A stretch of DNA of 13,145 bases from Flavobacteriales bacterium (GCA_947375085.1 CANCEQ010000076.1:1-13145); one strand, 5' to 3'; shown: positions 1-7,440, counted from the first letter of the stretch. Notes: a model not told the origin generated them from the letters alone. Numbers and translations are program-made.

Positions 1-36
1 GCTATTGAATTAAAATGTATTGCAACTATTGACTAA
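1..36 (+). CDS. C-terminal tail of an upstream gene (partial)
   Basis: Frame 1 is open from the left edge and ends in TAA at 34-36, giving the tail AIELKCIATID. The other two plus-strand frames hit stops within the first 13 bases. The stop lies only three bases before the next ATG at 40, so the two genes would be tightly coupled. The fragment is too short to assign a family, and it could be chance coding. Confidence 0.4.
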   Translation, partial: AIELKCIATID

Positions 37-39
37 ATT

Positions 40-621
40 ATGATAAACTTTATTATTCGCTGCATTGTAGCATTAGCATCACTTTCGTATACAACTTACC
101 TTTTTGGAACAGGTCATTGGGGTTGGGCAATCTGTATGATTTTCGTAACGGCTATTATCGGACTTTCTTTCTTCAGAAATGAGAGAATGATTATGGGATT
201 AAACCAAATGAGATTAGGAAATACAGACAAAGCGAAAGAGCACATTAACAAAATTTCTGCACCTCAATTTTTACCTAAAAAACAACATGCCTATGTATTG
301 TTTTTACAAGCTGTTTTGAATAGTCAAGAAATTGGTTTTGCAAAAAGTGAGCAATTATTGAGAAAAGCACTTTCAATGGGTTTAAGAACAGCGCAAGATA
401 ATGCCGTTGCTCGTATGCATTTAGCAGGTATTTGTGCTCAAACAAACAGAAGACAAGAAGCAGTTTCTCTTTTGGCAGAAGCTAAAAAATTAGATAAATC
501 TGGTATGATGAAAGAACAAATTTCTCAAATGCAAAAACAATTGCAACAGGGAACTCCTTCAAAAAACCAAATGAGAATGGCTCAAATGAGCGGTGGACGT
601 CAAAAAACACCTCGTCGCTAG
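40..621 (+). CDS. Membrane-anchored TPR-like protein, function unknown
   Basis: This 193-residue protein begins with two hydrophobic helices (about residues 4-22 and 27-45), followed by FFRNERM, so the rest probably faces the cytoplasm. Residues 51-155 are helical and resemble two or three degenerate TPR units: GLNQMRLGNTDKAKEHI, then a block around 83-113, then LAGICAQTNRRQEAVSLLAEAKKL at 128-151. The last 38 residues are rich in Gln, Met and Lys/Arg and end in RQKTPRR, a basic and probably disordered tail. TPR folds usually mediate protein-protein contacts; no catalytic motif is visible. The ATG at 40 lies three bases after an upstream stop, which suggests cotranscription with that gene. 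I do not recognise a named family. Confidence 0.75.
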   Translation: MINFIIRCIVALASLSYTTYLFGTGHWGWAICMIFVTAIIGLSFFRNERMIMGLNQMRLGNTDKAKEHINKISAPQFLPKKQHAYVLFLQAVLNSQEIGFAKSEQLLRKALSMGLRTAQDNAVARMHLAGICAQTNRRQEAVSLLAEAKKLDKSGMMKEQISQMQKQLQQGTPSKNQMRMAQMSGGRQKTPRR

Positions 622-630
622 TCTATTTTT

Positions 631-646
631 ATTTGCTGATGCAAAT
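631..646. repeat. Short inverted repeat after the TPR-like gene
   Basis: ATTTGC (631-636) and GCAAAT (641-646) are perfect inverted arms around a TGAT loop. Five T at 626-630 could also pair with A at 648-652 if G647 bulges out. It lies ten bases past the stop at 621, where a transcript end would be plausible. There is no T-run after the stem on the plus strand, so calling it a terminator would be weak. Confidence 0.3.
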
Positions 647-747
647 GAAAAAATCACTCAGACTAGCTTGAGATTTGTTTGATTTCAGCTTTTACTTTAA
701 TAGGATTAAGTCTTGAATCTATTTTCTAAAAACCTAATGTCTTATTA

Positions 748-1596
748 ATGAACGAAGAACGCATCTATACCGAAGGTTGGGACGATTATGAATTAATCGA
801 TGCTGGAGGTGGTAAAAAGTTAGAGCGTTGGGGTTCAATTATAACCATTCGACCAGAAGTTCAGGCATATTTTAAGTCAGAAAAAACCTTTGTTGAATGG
901 AATCAATTGGCACATTTCGAATTCATTTCTAAAAGTGCACAAGCAGGTGAATGGAAATCCTTGAAAAAAGAAACTCCAACCACTTGGAACATTCATTATA
1001 AAGAACTTCAATTTCAATTAGAATTGACGAAGTTTAAACACCTTGGTTTATTTCCGGAACAACGCATTAATTGGGATTTTATCACTTCTCATTTAAATCC
1101 AACAAAACGTTTTTTAAATGTATTTGCTTATACGGGTGCTGCATCCTGTATCGCAAAGCATACGGGTGCAGAAACTGTTCACGTTGACTCTGTAAAACAG
1201 TTGATTTCTTGGGCTCGAACGAATCAAGAGTTAAGTCAACTCGAAAACATTAAATGGGTACACGAGGATGCTTTAAAATTCGTTGAAAGAGAAATAAAAC
1301 GAGGTAATAAATACGATGGAATCATCATGGATCCTCCTGCTTGGGGATTAGGAGCCAAAGGTGAAAAATGGAAATTAGAAGATAAATTAGAAAGCTTGAT
1401 CATAGGCGCCAAAACGATTCTTAATAAAGATGGGTTTTTAGTTTTAAATACCTATTCACCAACTATTTCAATTAAAGATATCAAACGATTAGCATCCAAA
1501 CATTTCGACGCTAAAAGAACAGAAGTCAAAGAATTGTGGATGAAAACAACAACAGGAAAAGAATTGTATTACGGCAATTTATTGAGGGTTGGGTAA
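748..1596 (+). CDS. Class I SAM-dependent methyltransferase, RlmI-like (COG1092 type)
   Basis: This 282-residue Rossmann-fold methyltransferase probably transfers a methyl group from S-adenosylmethionine to rRNA or another RNA. Visible signatures are GLFPEQR (100-106), which corresponds to the GLFxDQR stretch before the fold in RlmI-type enzymes; motif I FAYTGAAS (126-133); the acidic VHVDS strand end with Asp147, likely contacting the SAM ribose; and MDPPAWG (194-200), the DPP motif IV of nucleic-acid base methyltransferases. The C-terminal KELYYGNLLRV fits the last strands of the fold. RlmI itself is about 390-400 residues with an N-terminal PUA domain. Here only about 95 residues precede the catalytic core, so the substrate cannot be assumed to be the 23S rRNA cytosine of RlmI. 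It stands alone, with 126 bases before it and 234 after. Confidence 0.85.
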   Translation: MNEERIYTEGWDDYELIDAGGGKKLERWGSIITIRPEVQAYFKSEKTFVEWNQLAHFEFISKSAQAGEWKSLKKETPTTWNIHYKELQFQLELTKFKHLGLFPEQRINWDFITSHLNPTKRFLNVFAYTGAASCIAKHTGAETVHVDSVKQLISWARTNQELSQLENIKWVHEDALKFVEREIKRGNKYDGIIMDPPAWGLGAKGEKWKLEDKLESLIIGAKTILNKDGFLVLNTYSPTISIKDIKRLASKHFDAKRTEVKELWMKTTTGKELYYGNLLRVG

Positions 1597-1614
1597 ATCG
1601 ATTTCTTTATTTTT

Positions 1615-1634
1615 AACACATAAGAACACATAAG
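1615..1634 (+). repeat. Two tandem copies of a 10-bp repeat
   Basis: AACACATAAG occurs twice head to tail (1615-1624 and 1625-1634), and AA follows as if beginning a third copy. It lies just after the methyltransferase stop in a non-coding stretch. Two copies may be chance or a remnant of replication slippage. Confidence 0.5.
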
Positions 1635-1764
1635 AAAGCATCAAAAGGACAGATAAGTGTTTTTTATGGAGGGGAATTGAAACTATTTGAGATTTTTTTT
1701 GCTACGCAGAATTCTTCCAATACTAAGTAACTTTTGTGCCGCTTTTGATGATTACTTTTATGCA

Positions 1765-1781
1765 ATACTGCACAGCAGTAT
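1765..1781. promoter_or_regulatory. Perfect 7-bp inverted repeat directly upstream of a promoter
   Basis: ATACTGC (1765-1771) and GCAGTAT (1775-1781) form a perfect inverted repeat around ACA. It ends two bases before the likely -33 TTTG at 1784. It could be an operator for a dimeric regulator or a transcript-ending hairpin for the methyltransferase gene. The sequence does not decide between them. Confidence 0.35.
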
Positions 1782-1783
1782 CT

Positions 1784-1812
1784 TTTGTGTCTAAAATATT
1801 TTTGTACATTTG
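1784..1812 (+). promoter_or_regulatory. Bacteroidota-type promoter for the small membrane protein gene
   Basis: TTTG at 1784-1787 and TACATTTG at 1805-1812, separated by 17 bases, match the Bacteroidota primary sigma pattern (TTTG and TAnnTTTG). Transcription would start near 1817-1820, leaving a leader of about a dozen bases before the ATG at 1831. The -7 box covers the TTG at 1810, so that codon cannot be the start. Confidence 0.7.
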
Positions 1813-1830
1813 TTTCACAACAAAGAAGAT

Positions 1831-2145
1831 ATGGACATTCAGGACGTAAAACAGAAAATTTTAAACGGAGAGATGACCGATGAGGAATTAGTAAAACTCC
1901 TTTCTCCTAAAAAAACTTCAACGACTTCAAAAAAATCAAATTCAAGTTTTTTAACGACTATATTAAAAGGATTTCAAGAAGGATATGCAGAACCCCATTT
2001 GTGGCGTATTATTTTACAAATAAGCTTGCTTTTTGTAATCGTTCTAGTTATTGCCTTTTTATCATATAATGGGAAAATCGATACAATGATGACCTCTGTC
2101 TTACTCTCTTTTGTTCTTGGTTTTCTCTTTGGAAAAATAAAATAA
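1831..2145 (+). CDS. Small two-helix membrane protein, function unknown
   Basis: Starting at ATG 1831 this gives 104 residues beginning MDIQDVKQKILNGEMTDEEL. An in-frame TTG lies further upstream at 1810, but it sits inside the -7 promoter box and would not be transcribed. Residues 1-25 form a charged helix-like segment (QDVKQKILNGEMTDEELVKLL) followed by a Lys/Ser/Thr linker. There are two hydrophobic helices, about 58-78 (WRIILQISLLFVIVLVIAFLS, starting at W58) and 86-100, and the chain ends GKIK. The N-terminal segment resembles short adaptor motifs, but I recognise no family. The secreted lamin-tail gene follows 58 bases later without an evident promoter, so the two may be cotranscribed. 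Confidence 0.7.
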   Translation: MDIQDVKQKILNGEMTDEELVKLLSPKKTSTTSKKSNSSFLTTILKGFQEGYAEPHLWRIILQISLLFVIVLVIAFLSYNGKIDTMMTSVLLSFVLGFLFGKIK

Positions 2146-2203
2146 TTAACTTTAAAACAACCTATTAAAACAATCAAAATCACCGCTTAAATCAAACATC
2201 AAA

Positions 2204-4771
2204 ATGAACTATTTAATTACCCTAAGTCTATTCATTTGCAGTATTTCTATTGCCCAAATTCAAGAAAATTTTAGTGATGGCGACTTTACTTCCAATCCGA
2301 TTTGGGAAGGAACAACTTCCAATTTTACTGTAAATACGTCTAAACAATTACAATCTAAATCCTCTATTACAGGTGCATCTTATCTATCTACACTTCATAA
2401 TATAGCTAATCTAGATAGTAAAGAATGGCATTTTTGGGTTAAAATGGCCTTCTCTCCTTCTACTACTAATTATGCACGAATTTATCTTTCTGCATCTCAA
2501 TCCGATTTATCAACTAATCCAACTGGTTATTATTTGCAATTGGGTGAATCTGGAACAAAAGATGCTGTTCGTCTAATGAAAAATGAAAACGGAACGATCA
2601 CCGAAATCTGTTCTGGTTTATCAGGACAAATAGCGAAAAGTTTTAACATCGGTATAAAAGTCATTCGAACGAATAAAGGGGACTGGAAATTGTTTGTAGA
2701 TCCAACTGGAGGCGAAAATTTCAATGCGTTTGCTATTGGAAATGATTCAACTCAATTAGCTGGTACTCATGTTGGTTTTTATTGTAAATATACTGGTGGA
2801 AATTCTGCGAAATTTTATTTCGATAACATAACTGTTGGCAATGAAATCAGAGATTTAACACCTCCTATTTTAGTATCGTCAACGATTGTCAATCCACACC
2901 AATTGGATGTATTGTTTGATCAACCATTAGATACAATTTCAGGACAATTAATGACTAATTATTCCATTGATCCAGCTATTTCTATTGCATCTGTGTTTAT
3001 TGATTCAACGAATCCAGCATTAGTTCATTTACTCTTGAATTCACCTTTACAAAATGGTGTTCTCTATGTTTTAACGACCAATTCTATAGCAGATAATGTA
3101 GATAATTTTTCAGCAATTCAAACTTCCAATTTCACTTTTTTAGTAGCGGAAAATCCAGTTTTAGGGGATGTTATAATATCAGAAATTATGGCGGATCCAA
3201 CTCCAACAATAGGATTACCCGAAGTGGAATATATTGAAATTTATAACAGAAGTACCAAATATTTTAATCTCAAAGACTGGAAAATTGGCGATCAGACAGG
3301 TGATGGAACTATCGAAGAATGTTGGTTAAAGCCTGGTGAATATAAAGTCATCTGTTCAACCTCATCGATTGTTTATTTTCAAAATAGTATTGGAGCTACA
3401 AATTTCCCAAGTTATAATAATTCAGGAGATGATGTTATTTTAAAAAGTCTATATGGAAAAGTAATAGATAATCTTTCTTATACAGATAATTGGTATTTGG
3501 ATGAGAAGAAAAAAGAAGGTGGATTCTCTTTGGAACTTATCAATTTGATTCTTCCTTGTTCAAATCAAAAGAATTGGAATTCGAGCAATGCAACAAGTGG
3601 AGGAACCCCTGGAACAATCAATTCGATGAATCATTCAGTTGTCGATTCAACTTCTCCTTTTGTGTTAAATTCAATCGTTGATTCAAATAAAAAAGTCATT
3701 CTAAATTTTAATGAAGGGATGGATTCTTTGTCCTTAATGAATTCGATTGTTTCAACAAATCCAAGCTTATCCATTCTTCAAAAATCGGTTTCAGGTCATT
3801 TTCCAAATCAACTTTTGATCGAATTTTCTGACTCAATTTTAGGAAGTATGGAGTATACTATTAACTTAAAATCGGTCTCAGATTGTTCGCTAAATGAAGC
3901 AGATTTATCTTCTATTTTTGTCCGTCCAGAAGCGGCTGAAAAAGGTGATATTATCATCAATGAAATTCTATTCGACCCTTTAACAGGCGGAAGTGATTTC
4001 ATCGAATTACACAATAAAAGTTCAAAATTAATCGATCTTAAAAACTGGAATTTAGGGAATATAGAAAAAGGTGAAATAGCTAATTTAAAACCTATTTTCG
4101 CGAATTTTAATTTAAAATCAGGGGAATATGTAGTAATTACTCCTGATTCAAGTTTTCAAAAGGAACATTATTCAGCTTCAAATCCAGGACATTTTATTCA
4201 AACTACATTACCCAATTACAACATTGATTCGAGTTCTGCTTGTTTGCTTTTCAATGGAGAATTAATGGATAAAGTTGCCTACAAACAAGAATGGAATTTT
4301 AGTTTATTAGATGACACAAAAGGGAAATCTTTGGAGCGAATTTCTGCTGAAGGAAATTCTAATGAGAACACGAATTGGCATACTGCAGCCGAGTCCGTAA
4401 ATTTTGCAACTCCAGGTAGAATTAATTCACAAGATTACAAATATGAGTCATCAGGTGATTTTGAATTTGGTTCTAAAACAATGTCTCCCGACAACGATGG
4501 ATTTGAAGATGTACTTCACGTAAAGTATAAAATGAAATCGGTTGGAATGATCGGAACATTTTCTATTTATGATGCCTCAGGAAGATTGATTAAAACACTT
4601 TTTAAAAATGATTTATTAGCATCTGAAGGATCATTTTCATGGGACGGAATTACCAATGAACAAGTGAAAGCTCCAATAGGAACATATATTGGAATTTTAG
4701 AATCTTTTGATGCTAATGGAGGAACAACTTACAACAAAAGAAAGGCATTTGTTGTTGCAGGGAGATTATGA
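2204..4771 (+). CDS. Secreted protein with two lamin-tail domains and a FlgD-like C-terminal domain
   Basis: An 855-residue exported protein. Residues 1-17 form a signal peptide (hydrophobic core, then SIA before Q18). In order: a jelly-roll or concanavalin-like region (about 20-215, ending FYFDNITVGNE); an Ig-like segment (about 218-312, starting TPPILVSSTIVNPHQLDVLF); lamin-tail domain 1 (about 320-475, GDVIISEIMADP, VEYIEIYNRS, LKDWKIGD, GTPGTINS); a second Ig-like segment (about 480-578); and lamin-tail domain 2 (about 580-743, GDIIINEILFDP, DFIELHNKSS, LKNWNLGN, ATPGRINS). Residues 760-855 start MSPDNDGFEDVL and include FSIYDASGRLIKTL, FSWDGIT and APIGTYIGIL. That resembles FlgD Ig-like or CHU_C-type domains at the ends of many Bacteroidota exported proteins, so type IX secretion is plausible. 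It may act in surface attachment or extracellular binding; no enzyme active site is seen. Confidence 0.82.
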   Translation: MNYLITLSLFICSISIAQIQENFSDGDFTSNPIWEGTTSNFTVNTSKQLQSKSSITGASYLSTLHNIANLDSKEWHFWVKMAFSPSTTNYARIYLSASQSDLSTNPTGYYLQLGESGTKDAVRLMKNENGTITEICSGLSGQIAKSFNIGIKVIRTNKGDWKLFVDPTGGENFNAFAIGNDSTQLAGTHVGFYCKYTGGNSAKFYFDNITVGNEIRDLTPPILVSSTIVNPHQLDVLFDQPLDTISGQLMTNYSIDPAISIASVFIDSTNPALVHLLLNSPLQNGVLYVLTTNSIADNVDNFSAIQTSNFTFLVAENPVLGDVIISEIMADPTPTIGLPEVEYIEIYNRSTKYFNLKDWKIGDQTGDGTIEECWLKPGEYKVICSTSSIVYFQNSIGATNFPSYNNSGDDVILKSLYGKVIDNLSYTDNWYLDEKKKEGGFSLELINLILPCSNQKNWNSSNATSGGTPGTINSMNHSVVDSTSPFVLNSIVDSNKKVILNFNEGMDSLSLMNSIVSTNPSLSILQKSVSGHFPNQLLIEFSDSILGSMEYTINLKSVSDCSLNEADLSSIFVRPEAAEKGDIIINEILFDPLTGGSDFIELHNKSSKLIDLKNWNLGNIEKGEIANLKPIFANFNLKSGEYVVITPDSSFQKEHYSASNPGHFIQTTLPNYNIDSSSACLLFNGELMDKVAYKQEWNFSLLDDTKGKSLERISAEGNSNENTNWHTAAESVNFATPGRINSQDYKYESSGDFEFGSKTMSPDNDGFEDVLHVKYKMKSVGMIGTFSIYDASGRLIKTLFKNDLLASEGSFSWDGITNEQVKAPIGTYIGILESFDANGGTTYNKRKAFVVAGRL

Positions 4772-4813
4772 TATTTTTAAAATAAATTTTTCATAAGAAT
4801 CATCCAAATTTAT

Positions 4814-4842
4814 TTTTCCAATTCAATCTATTCGTACATTTG
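4814..4842 (+). promoter_or_regulatory. Bacteroidota-type promoter for the TerB/LETM1-like gene
   Basis: TACATTTG at 4835-4842 is identical to the -7 box at 1805-1812. A T-rich TTTT at 4814-4817 lies 17 bases upstream in the -33 position but lacks the G. The start codon at 4861 is 19 bases past the -7 box, so the leader is about a dozen bases. Confidence 0.6.
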
Positions 4843-4860
4843 TAGAACTAAAAAAAGTAG

Positions 4861-6123
4861 ATGCTTCAACCAGGTTCAAAAGGGTGGATTAATAAGTATT
4901 TTCATTTGGTTGAAAAAGGAGTTTTTCAGCTGGAAATCAATCGTCCCAAAGGGATAAGCATTGAACATTTTTTACACATCACTTTTGGTCACTCGGGTAT
5001 TGTTTTTGGGTATCCTTCCGATTTACTTTTTGCAACTAATTTAGACAGTTCTAAATGGACAACTGAAGAGAAATTAAAGCTCCTTTTATTCGAATCACAT
5101 TTGTTCATTTACCTTCTTAAAAACGACAATCCAATCGATCCAAAAGAAGGATTTATTAAAACGTTACTAGAATTTTACGGAAAACATAATTCCTATTCCA
5201 TTACTAAAATATTTACTTTTTTCTTGAAAGAATCGAAAGAAGAAAAATTAGAAAATATTTTAAGTCAGCGATTAGATATTAAGATGAATCTATTAGATAA
5301 TCGTTTATGGTTGAATTATTTGAGTAATGTTTTCGTTTATTTAGATGTTATTTTATACAATGACTTTCTAACAGGTAAAAAGAAAGGCACCCTTTCAAAC
5401 TACAACGATTTAGCAATGAATTCATTAACAGCTATTTCGATTGCTGCTTTTTCTGACGGTCACGTTGGAGAGCAAGAGAAAGCTTTATTTAAGATATTTT
5501 TAGCTTCTGCTAATCTTCCTGATGAAAAGAGAGAAGTAGCTTTAAAACAATTTAAATCGGGTGCTACATTTAATGATTTCACTTCTTCGACTCATAAAAA
5601 TTGGTTATTCAAACGTTTTTTGCTAGATGTCTCTGCATTGACCGTTTTGGCTAATTTACAATCCATTTCAGAAGAGAAAGAGTTTTTAGATGATTTCTGT
5701 AAATTTCTTGAAATTCCTCATATCGAATTAGAAGAAACACGTGTAATGGTTGGCAATTTTGTGTTAAACAACAACAAGAAAGTTTCGTTCTTAAAATCAA
5801 GTTCTTCCTACGAAAAAATGTTCAGCAGTTTATCCAGACGTTGGATTAAAATATTAGGAAGAAACAAAGACAAACTAGCTGCCGAGTTAAAACAAAGTAA
5901 AGAATTAGTCTTTTTGATCAAAAAATCAGCTGTTCAAGAATTATCGAAAGAAGAAAAAGAACAAGTAAAAACTCAATTCTTAGACATTGTAAGATCGATG
6001 CCAACCTTGGCAATTTTTATGTTACCTGGTGGAGCAATATTACTTCCATTGGTTTTAAAAATTATTCCTGATTTGATTCCATCTGCTTTTAGAGATAATG
6101 AGGTGGATAAGGATAAGAATTAA
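4861..6123 (+). CDS. TerB-like plus LETM1-like protein (LETM1-related biofilm-associated type)
   Basis: A 420-residue protein with three parts. Residues 1-180 are a helical N-terminal region without a known motif. Residues about 185-296 look like TerB-type helical repeats in two halves: AISIAAFSDGHVGEQEKALF (191-210), with the typical AxxDGxxxxxE pattern, and SALTVLANLQSISEEKEFL (258-276). Residues about 345-410 match the LETM1-like domain: LIKKSAVQELSKEEKEQVKT, then the DIVRSMPTLAIFMLPGG stretch and LLPLVLKIIPDLIPSAF, a hydrophobic, proline-rich membrane segment. LETM1 proteins are mitochondrial cation/proton-linked membrane proteins; TerB folds occur in metal-stress complexes. I recall the name 'LETM1-related biofilm-associated protein' being used for Flavobacteriia homologues. 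The biochemical role is unknown. It has its own promoter and no close partner gene. Confidence 0.8.
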   Translation: MLQPGSKGWINKYFHLVEKGVFQLEINRPKGISIEHFLHITFGHSGIVFGYPSDLLFATNLDSSKWTTEEKLKLLLFESHLFIYLLKNDNPIDPKEGFIKTLLEFYGKHNSYSITKIFTFFLKESKEEKLENILSQRLDIKMNLLDNRLWLNYLSNVFVYLDVILYNDFLTGKKKGTLSNYNDLAMNSLTAISIAAFSDGHVGEQEKALFKIFLASANLPDEKREVALKQFKSGATFNDFTSSTHKNWLFKRFLLDVSALTVLANLQSISEEKEFLDDFCKFLEIPHIELEETRVMVGNFVLNNNKKVSFLKSSSSYEKMFSSLSRRWIKILGRNKDKLAAELKQSKELVFLIKKSAVQELSKEEKEQVKTQFLDIVRSMPTLAIFMLPGGAILLPLVLKIIPDLIPSAFRDNEVDKDKN

Positions 6124-6310
6124 CGATTTACAATTTAGAAATGGAAGATTCTATAAATGACATTTAGTAAATATAAAAACACTAATTAGGTATAAATTCT
6201 ATATTTGAGTGATGTATTTTTAATAGTTCTATTTTAATTTTCAACTTTGATATAATAAAAGGAAATCAGCTTTCTTACTAATTTTTCAATAACAATTCAA
6301 ATAATTTAAT

Positions 6311-6318
6311 TATATTCG
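6311..6318 (+). promoter_or_regulatory. Possible -7 box for the MORN/SCO pair
   Basis: TATATTCG at 6311-6318 matches TAnnTTTG at all but one of the six fixed positions and ends 22 bases before the ATG at 6340, similar to the other promoters here. No clear TTTG lies 17 bases upstream. A perfect TATATTTG at 6200-6207 is a competing candidate, but it would leave a leader over 120 bases long. Confidence 0.35.
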
Positions 6319-6339
6319 TTTTTACAATCAAAATTAAAT

Positions 6340-6756
6340 ATGAAAACAACAATTTTACTTTTTTTAGGAATCCTTTTTAGTTCATATAGCTTTTCTCAAG
6401 TTACGTTTGATAACGGAGAGACGTATTACACAGATTCTTCTGAAACAGTACTTTGTAATGGTAAATTCAGAAAATTTTACTCAGGATATAAAATCAAAAG
6501 TTCTGCAAGTTTTAAAGCAGGGAAGTTAAATGGTGATTTTCACGAATATTTTGAAAATGGATTGACTAAAATTTCAGCTCATTATAAATTAGGATTATTA
6601 GAAGGTGAATACACTGAATACTATCCTGAAATCAATGAGATGAAATTTAAAACACATTATGTTAATGGTGTAAAACACGGTAAAGAAACTACTTACGACG
6701 AAGTGGGTGAGGAAATCAAAACAGTGCTTTACGAAAACGGTGTTTTGAAAGAGTAA
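6340..6756 (+). CDS. Secreted MORN-repeat protein (YwqK-like)
   Basis: A 138-residue protein with a signal peptide of about 19 residues (hydrophobic ILLFLGILFSSYSFS before Q20) and no lipobox cysteine. From residue 57 it carries MORN_2-type repeats of about 23-25 residues: FKAGKLNGDFHEYFENG, YKLGLLEGEYTEYYPE, YVNGVKHGKETTYDEVG, then a partial copy YENGVLKE at the end. Such proteins are often labelled 'toxin-antitoxin YwqK family antitoxin', but there is no toxin gene here and the protein is exported. A structural or envelope role is more plausible, though unproven. The SCO gene begins 13 bases after its stop, so the two probably form one transcript. The N-terminal 20-56 segment contains a single Cys39. 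Confidence 0.75.
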   Translation: MKTTILLFLGILFSSYSFSQVTFDNGETYYTDSSETVLCNGKFRKFYSGYKIKSSASFKAGKLNGDFHEYFENGLTKISAHYKLGLLEGEYTEYYPEINEMKFKTHYVNGVKHGKETTYDEVGEEIKTVLYENGVLKE

Positions 6757-6769
6757 ATCCTCCAATTTT

Positions 6770-7429
6770 ATGAGAAAGATTTTTGCCTTTGGTTTTTTAA
6801 TTGTTGTAGCGGTTCTTATCGCTTATTACATGACATTAAATACCAAAAAACCGCTACCTATTTTGAATCCAATTGAATTAAATTCTGAAATGGTAGATTC
6901 TAGTCTTCAATCAGTTGGAATTGGACATAAAATCGGTCAATTTTCTTTCTTAAATCAAGATGGTGAAACAATCACTGATAAAAATGTAAAAGGAAAAGTT
7001 TTTGTAGCTGAATACTTTTTTACTACTTGCGGTACTATTTGTCCGAAGATGAATGTTCAAATGCAACGTGTTCAAACGGCTTATAAAGGAAATTCGAATT
7101 TTAAAATTTTAAGTTTTACCGTAAATCCAGAAGTGGATATCGTTTCTCAAATGAAAATGTATGCTTCTTCTCATGGAGCAATCAAAAATCAATGGCACTT
7201 TTTAACTGGTGATAAAAAGGATTTGTATTCTTTGGCTAGAAAATCATTCTTTGTTTTAAAACCTGCTGAAGCTCAAAATTTAGGGGATGCGAAAAGTGAT
7301 TTCATCCACACCAATAATTTTGTTTTGATTGATAAACAAATGAGAATTAGAGGGTATTACGAAGGTACTCAACCGCATCAAGTGGATCAATTGATTAAAG
7401 ATATTGATCAGTTGTTGGAGGAAAAGTAA
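6770..7429 (+). CDS. SCO1/SenC family copper chaperone / thioredoxin-fold protein
   Basis: A 219-residue protein with an N-terminal membrane anchor (about residues 4-22) and a periplasmic thioredoxin-like domain. The family's copper or redox site is intact: Cys87 and Cys91 in YFFTTCGTICPKM (CxxxC) and His180 in DFIHTNNFVLID. FLNQDGETITDKNVKGKVFV (60-79) is the usual first strand region. SCO proteins deliver copper to the CuA site of cytochrome c oxidase or act as thiol reductases. No oxidase gene is in this window, so the partner cannot be fixed. The gene starts 13 bases after the MORN-protein stop, with no promoter visible between them. Residues 30-50, between anchor and domain, are a linker. 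Confidence 0.9.
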   Translation: MRKIFAFGFLIVVAVLIAYYMTLNTKKPLPILNPIELNSEMVDSSLQSVGIGHKIGQFSFLNQDGETITDKNVKGKVFVAEYFFTTCGTICPKMNVQMQRVQTAYKGNSNFKILSFTVNPEVDIVSQMKMYASSHGAIKNQWHFLTGDKKDLYSLARKSFFVLKPAEAQNLGDAKSDFIHTNNFVLIDKQMRIRGYYEGTQPHQVDQLIKDIDQLLEEK

Positions 7430-7440
7430 CATTCTAGACA

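Noticed and set aside
748..1596. Naming the methyltransferase rlmI
   Set aside because: It lacks the N-terminal PUA domain length of RlmI, so the substrate is uncertain.
1810..1830. Longer start (TTG) for the small membrane protein
   Set aside because: TTG 1810 lies within the -7 box TACATTTG and would be upstream of the transcript.
1974..2183. 69-codon minus-strand frame over the small membrane protein
   Set aside because: It is antisense to a promoter-driven plus-strand gene and has no recognisable protein features.
6200..6207. TATATTTG as main promoter of the MORN/SCO pair
   Set aside because: The -7 match is perfect, but there is no -33 element and the leader would exceed 120 bases; the box at 6311 fits the spacing of the other genes better.
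6340..6756. Toxin-antitoxin system based on the YwqK-like label
   Set aside because: The protein has a signal peptide and no toxin-like neighbour; the next gene is a SCO protein.
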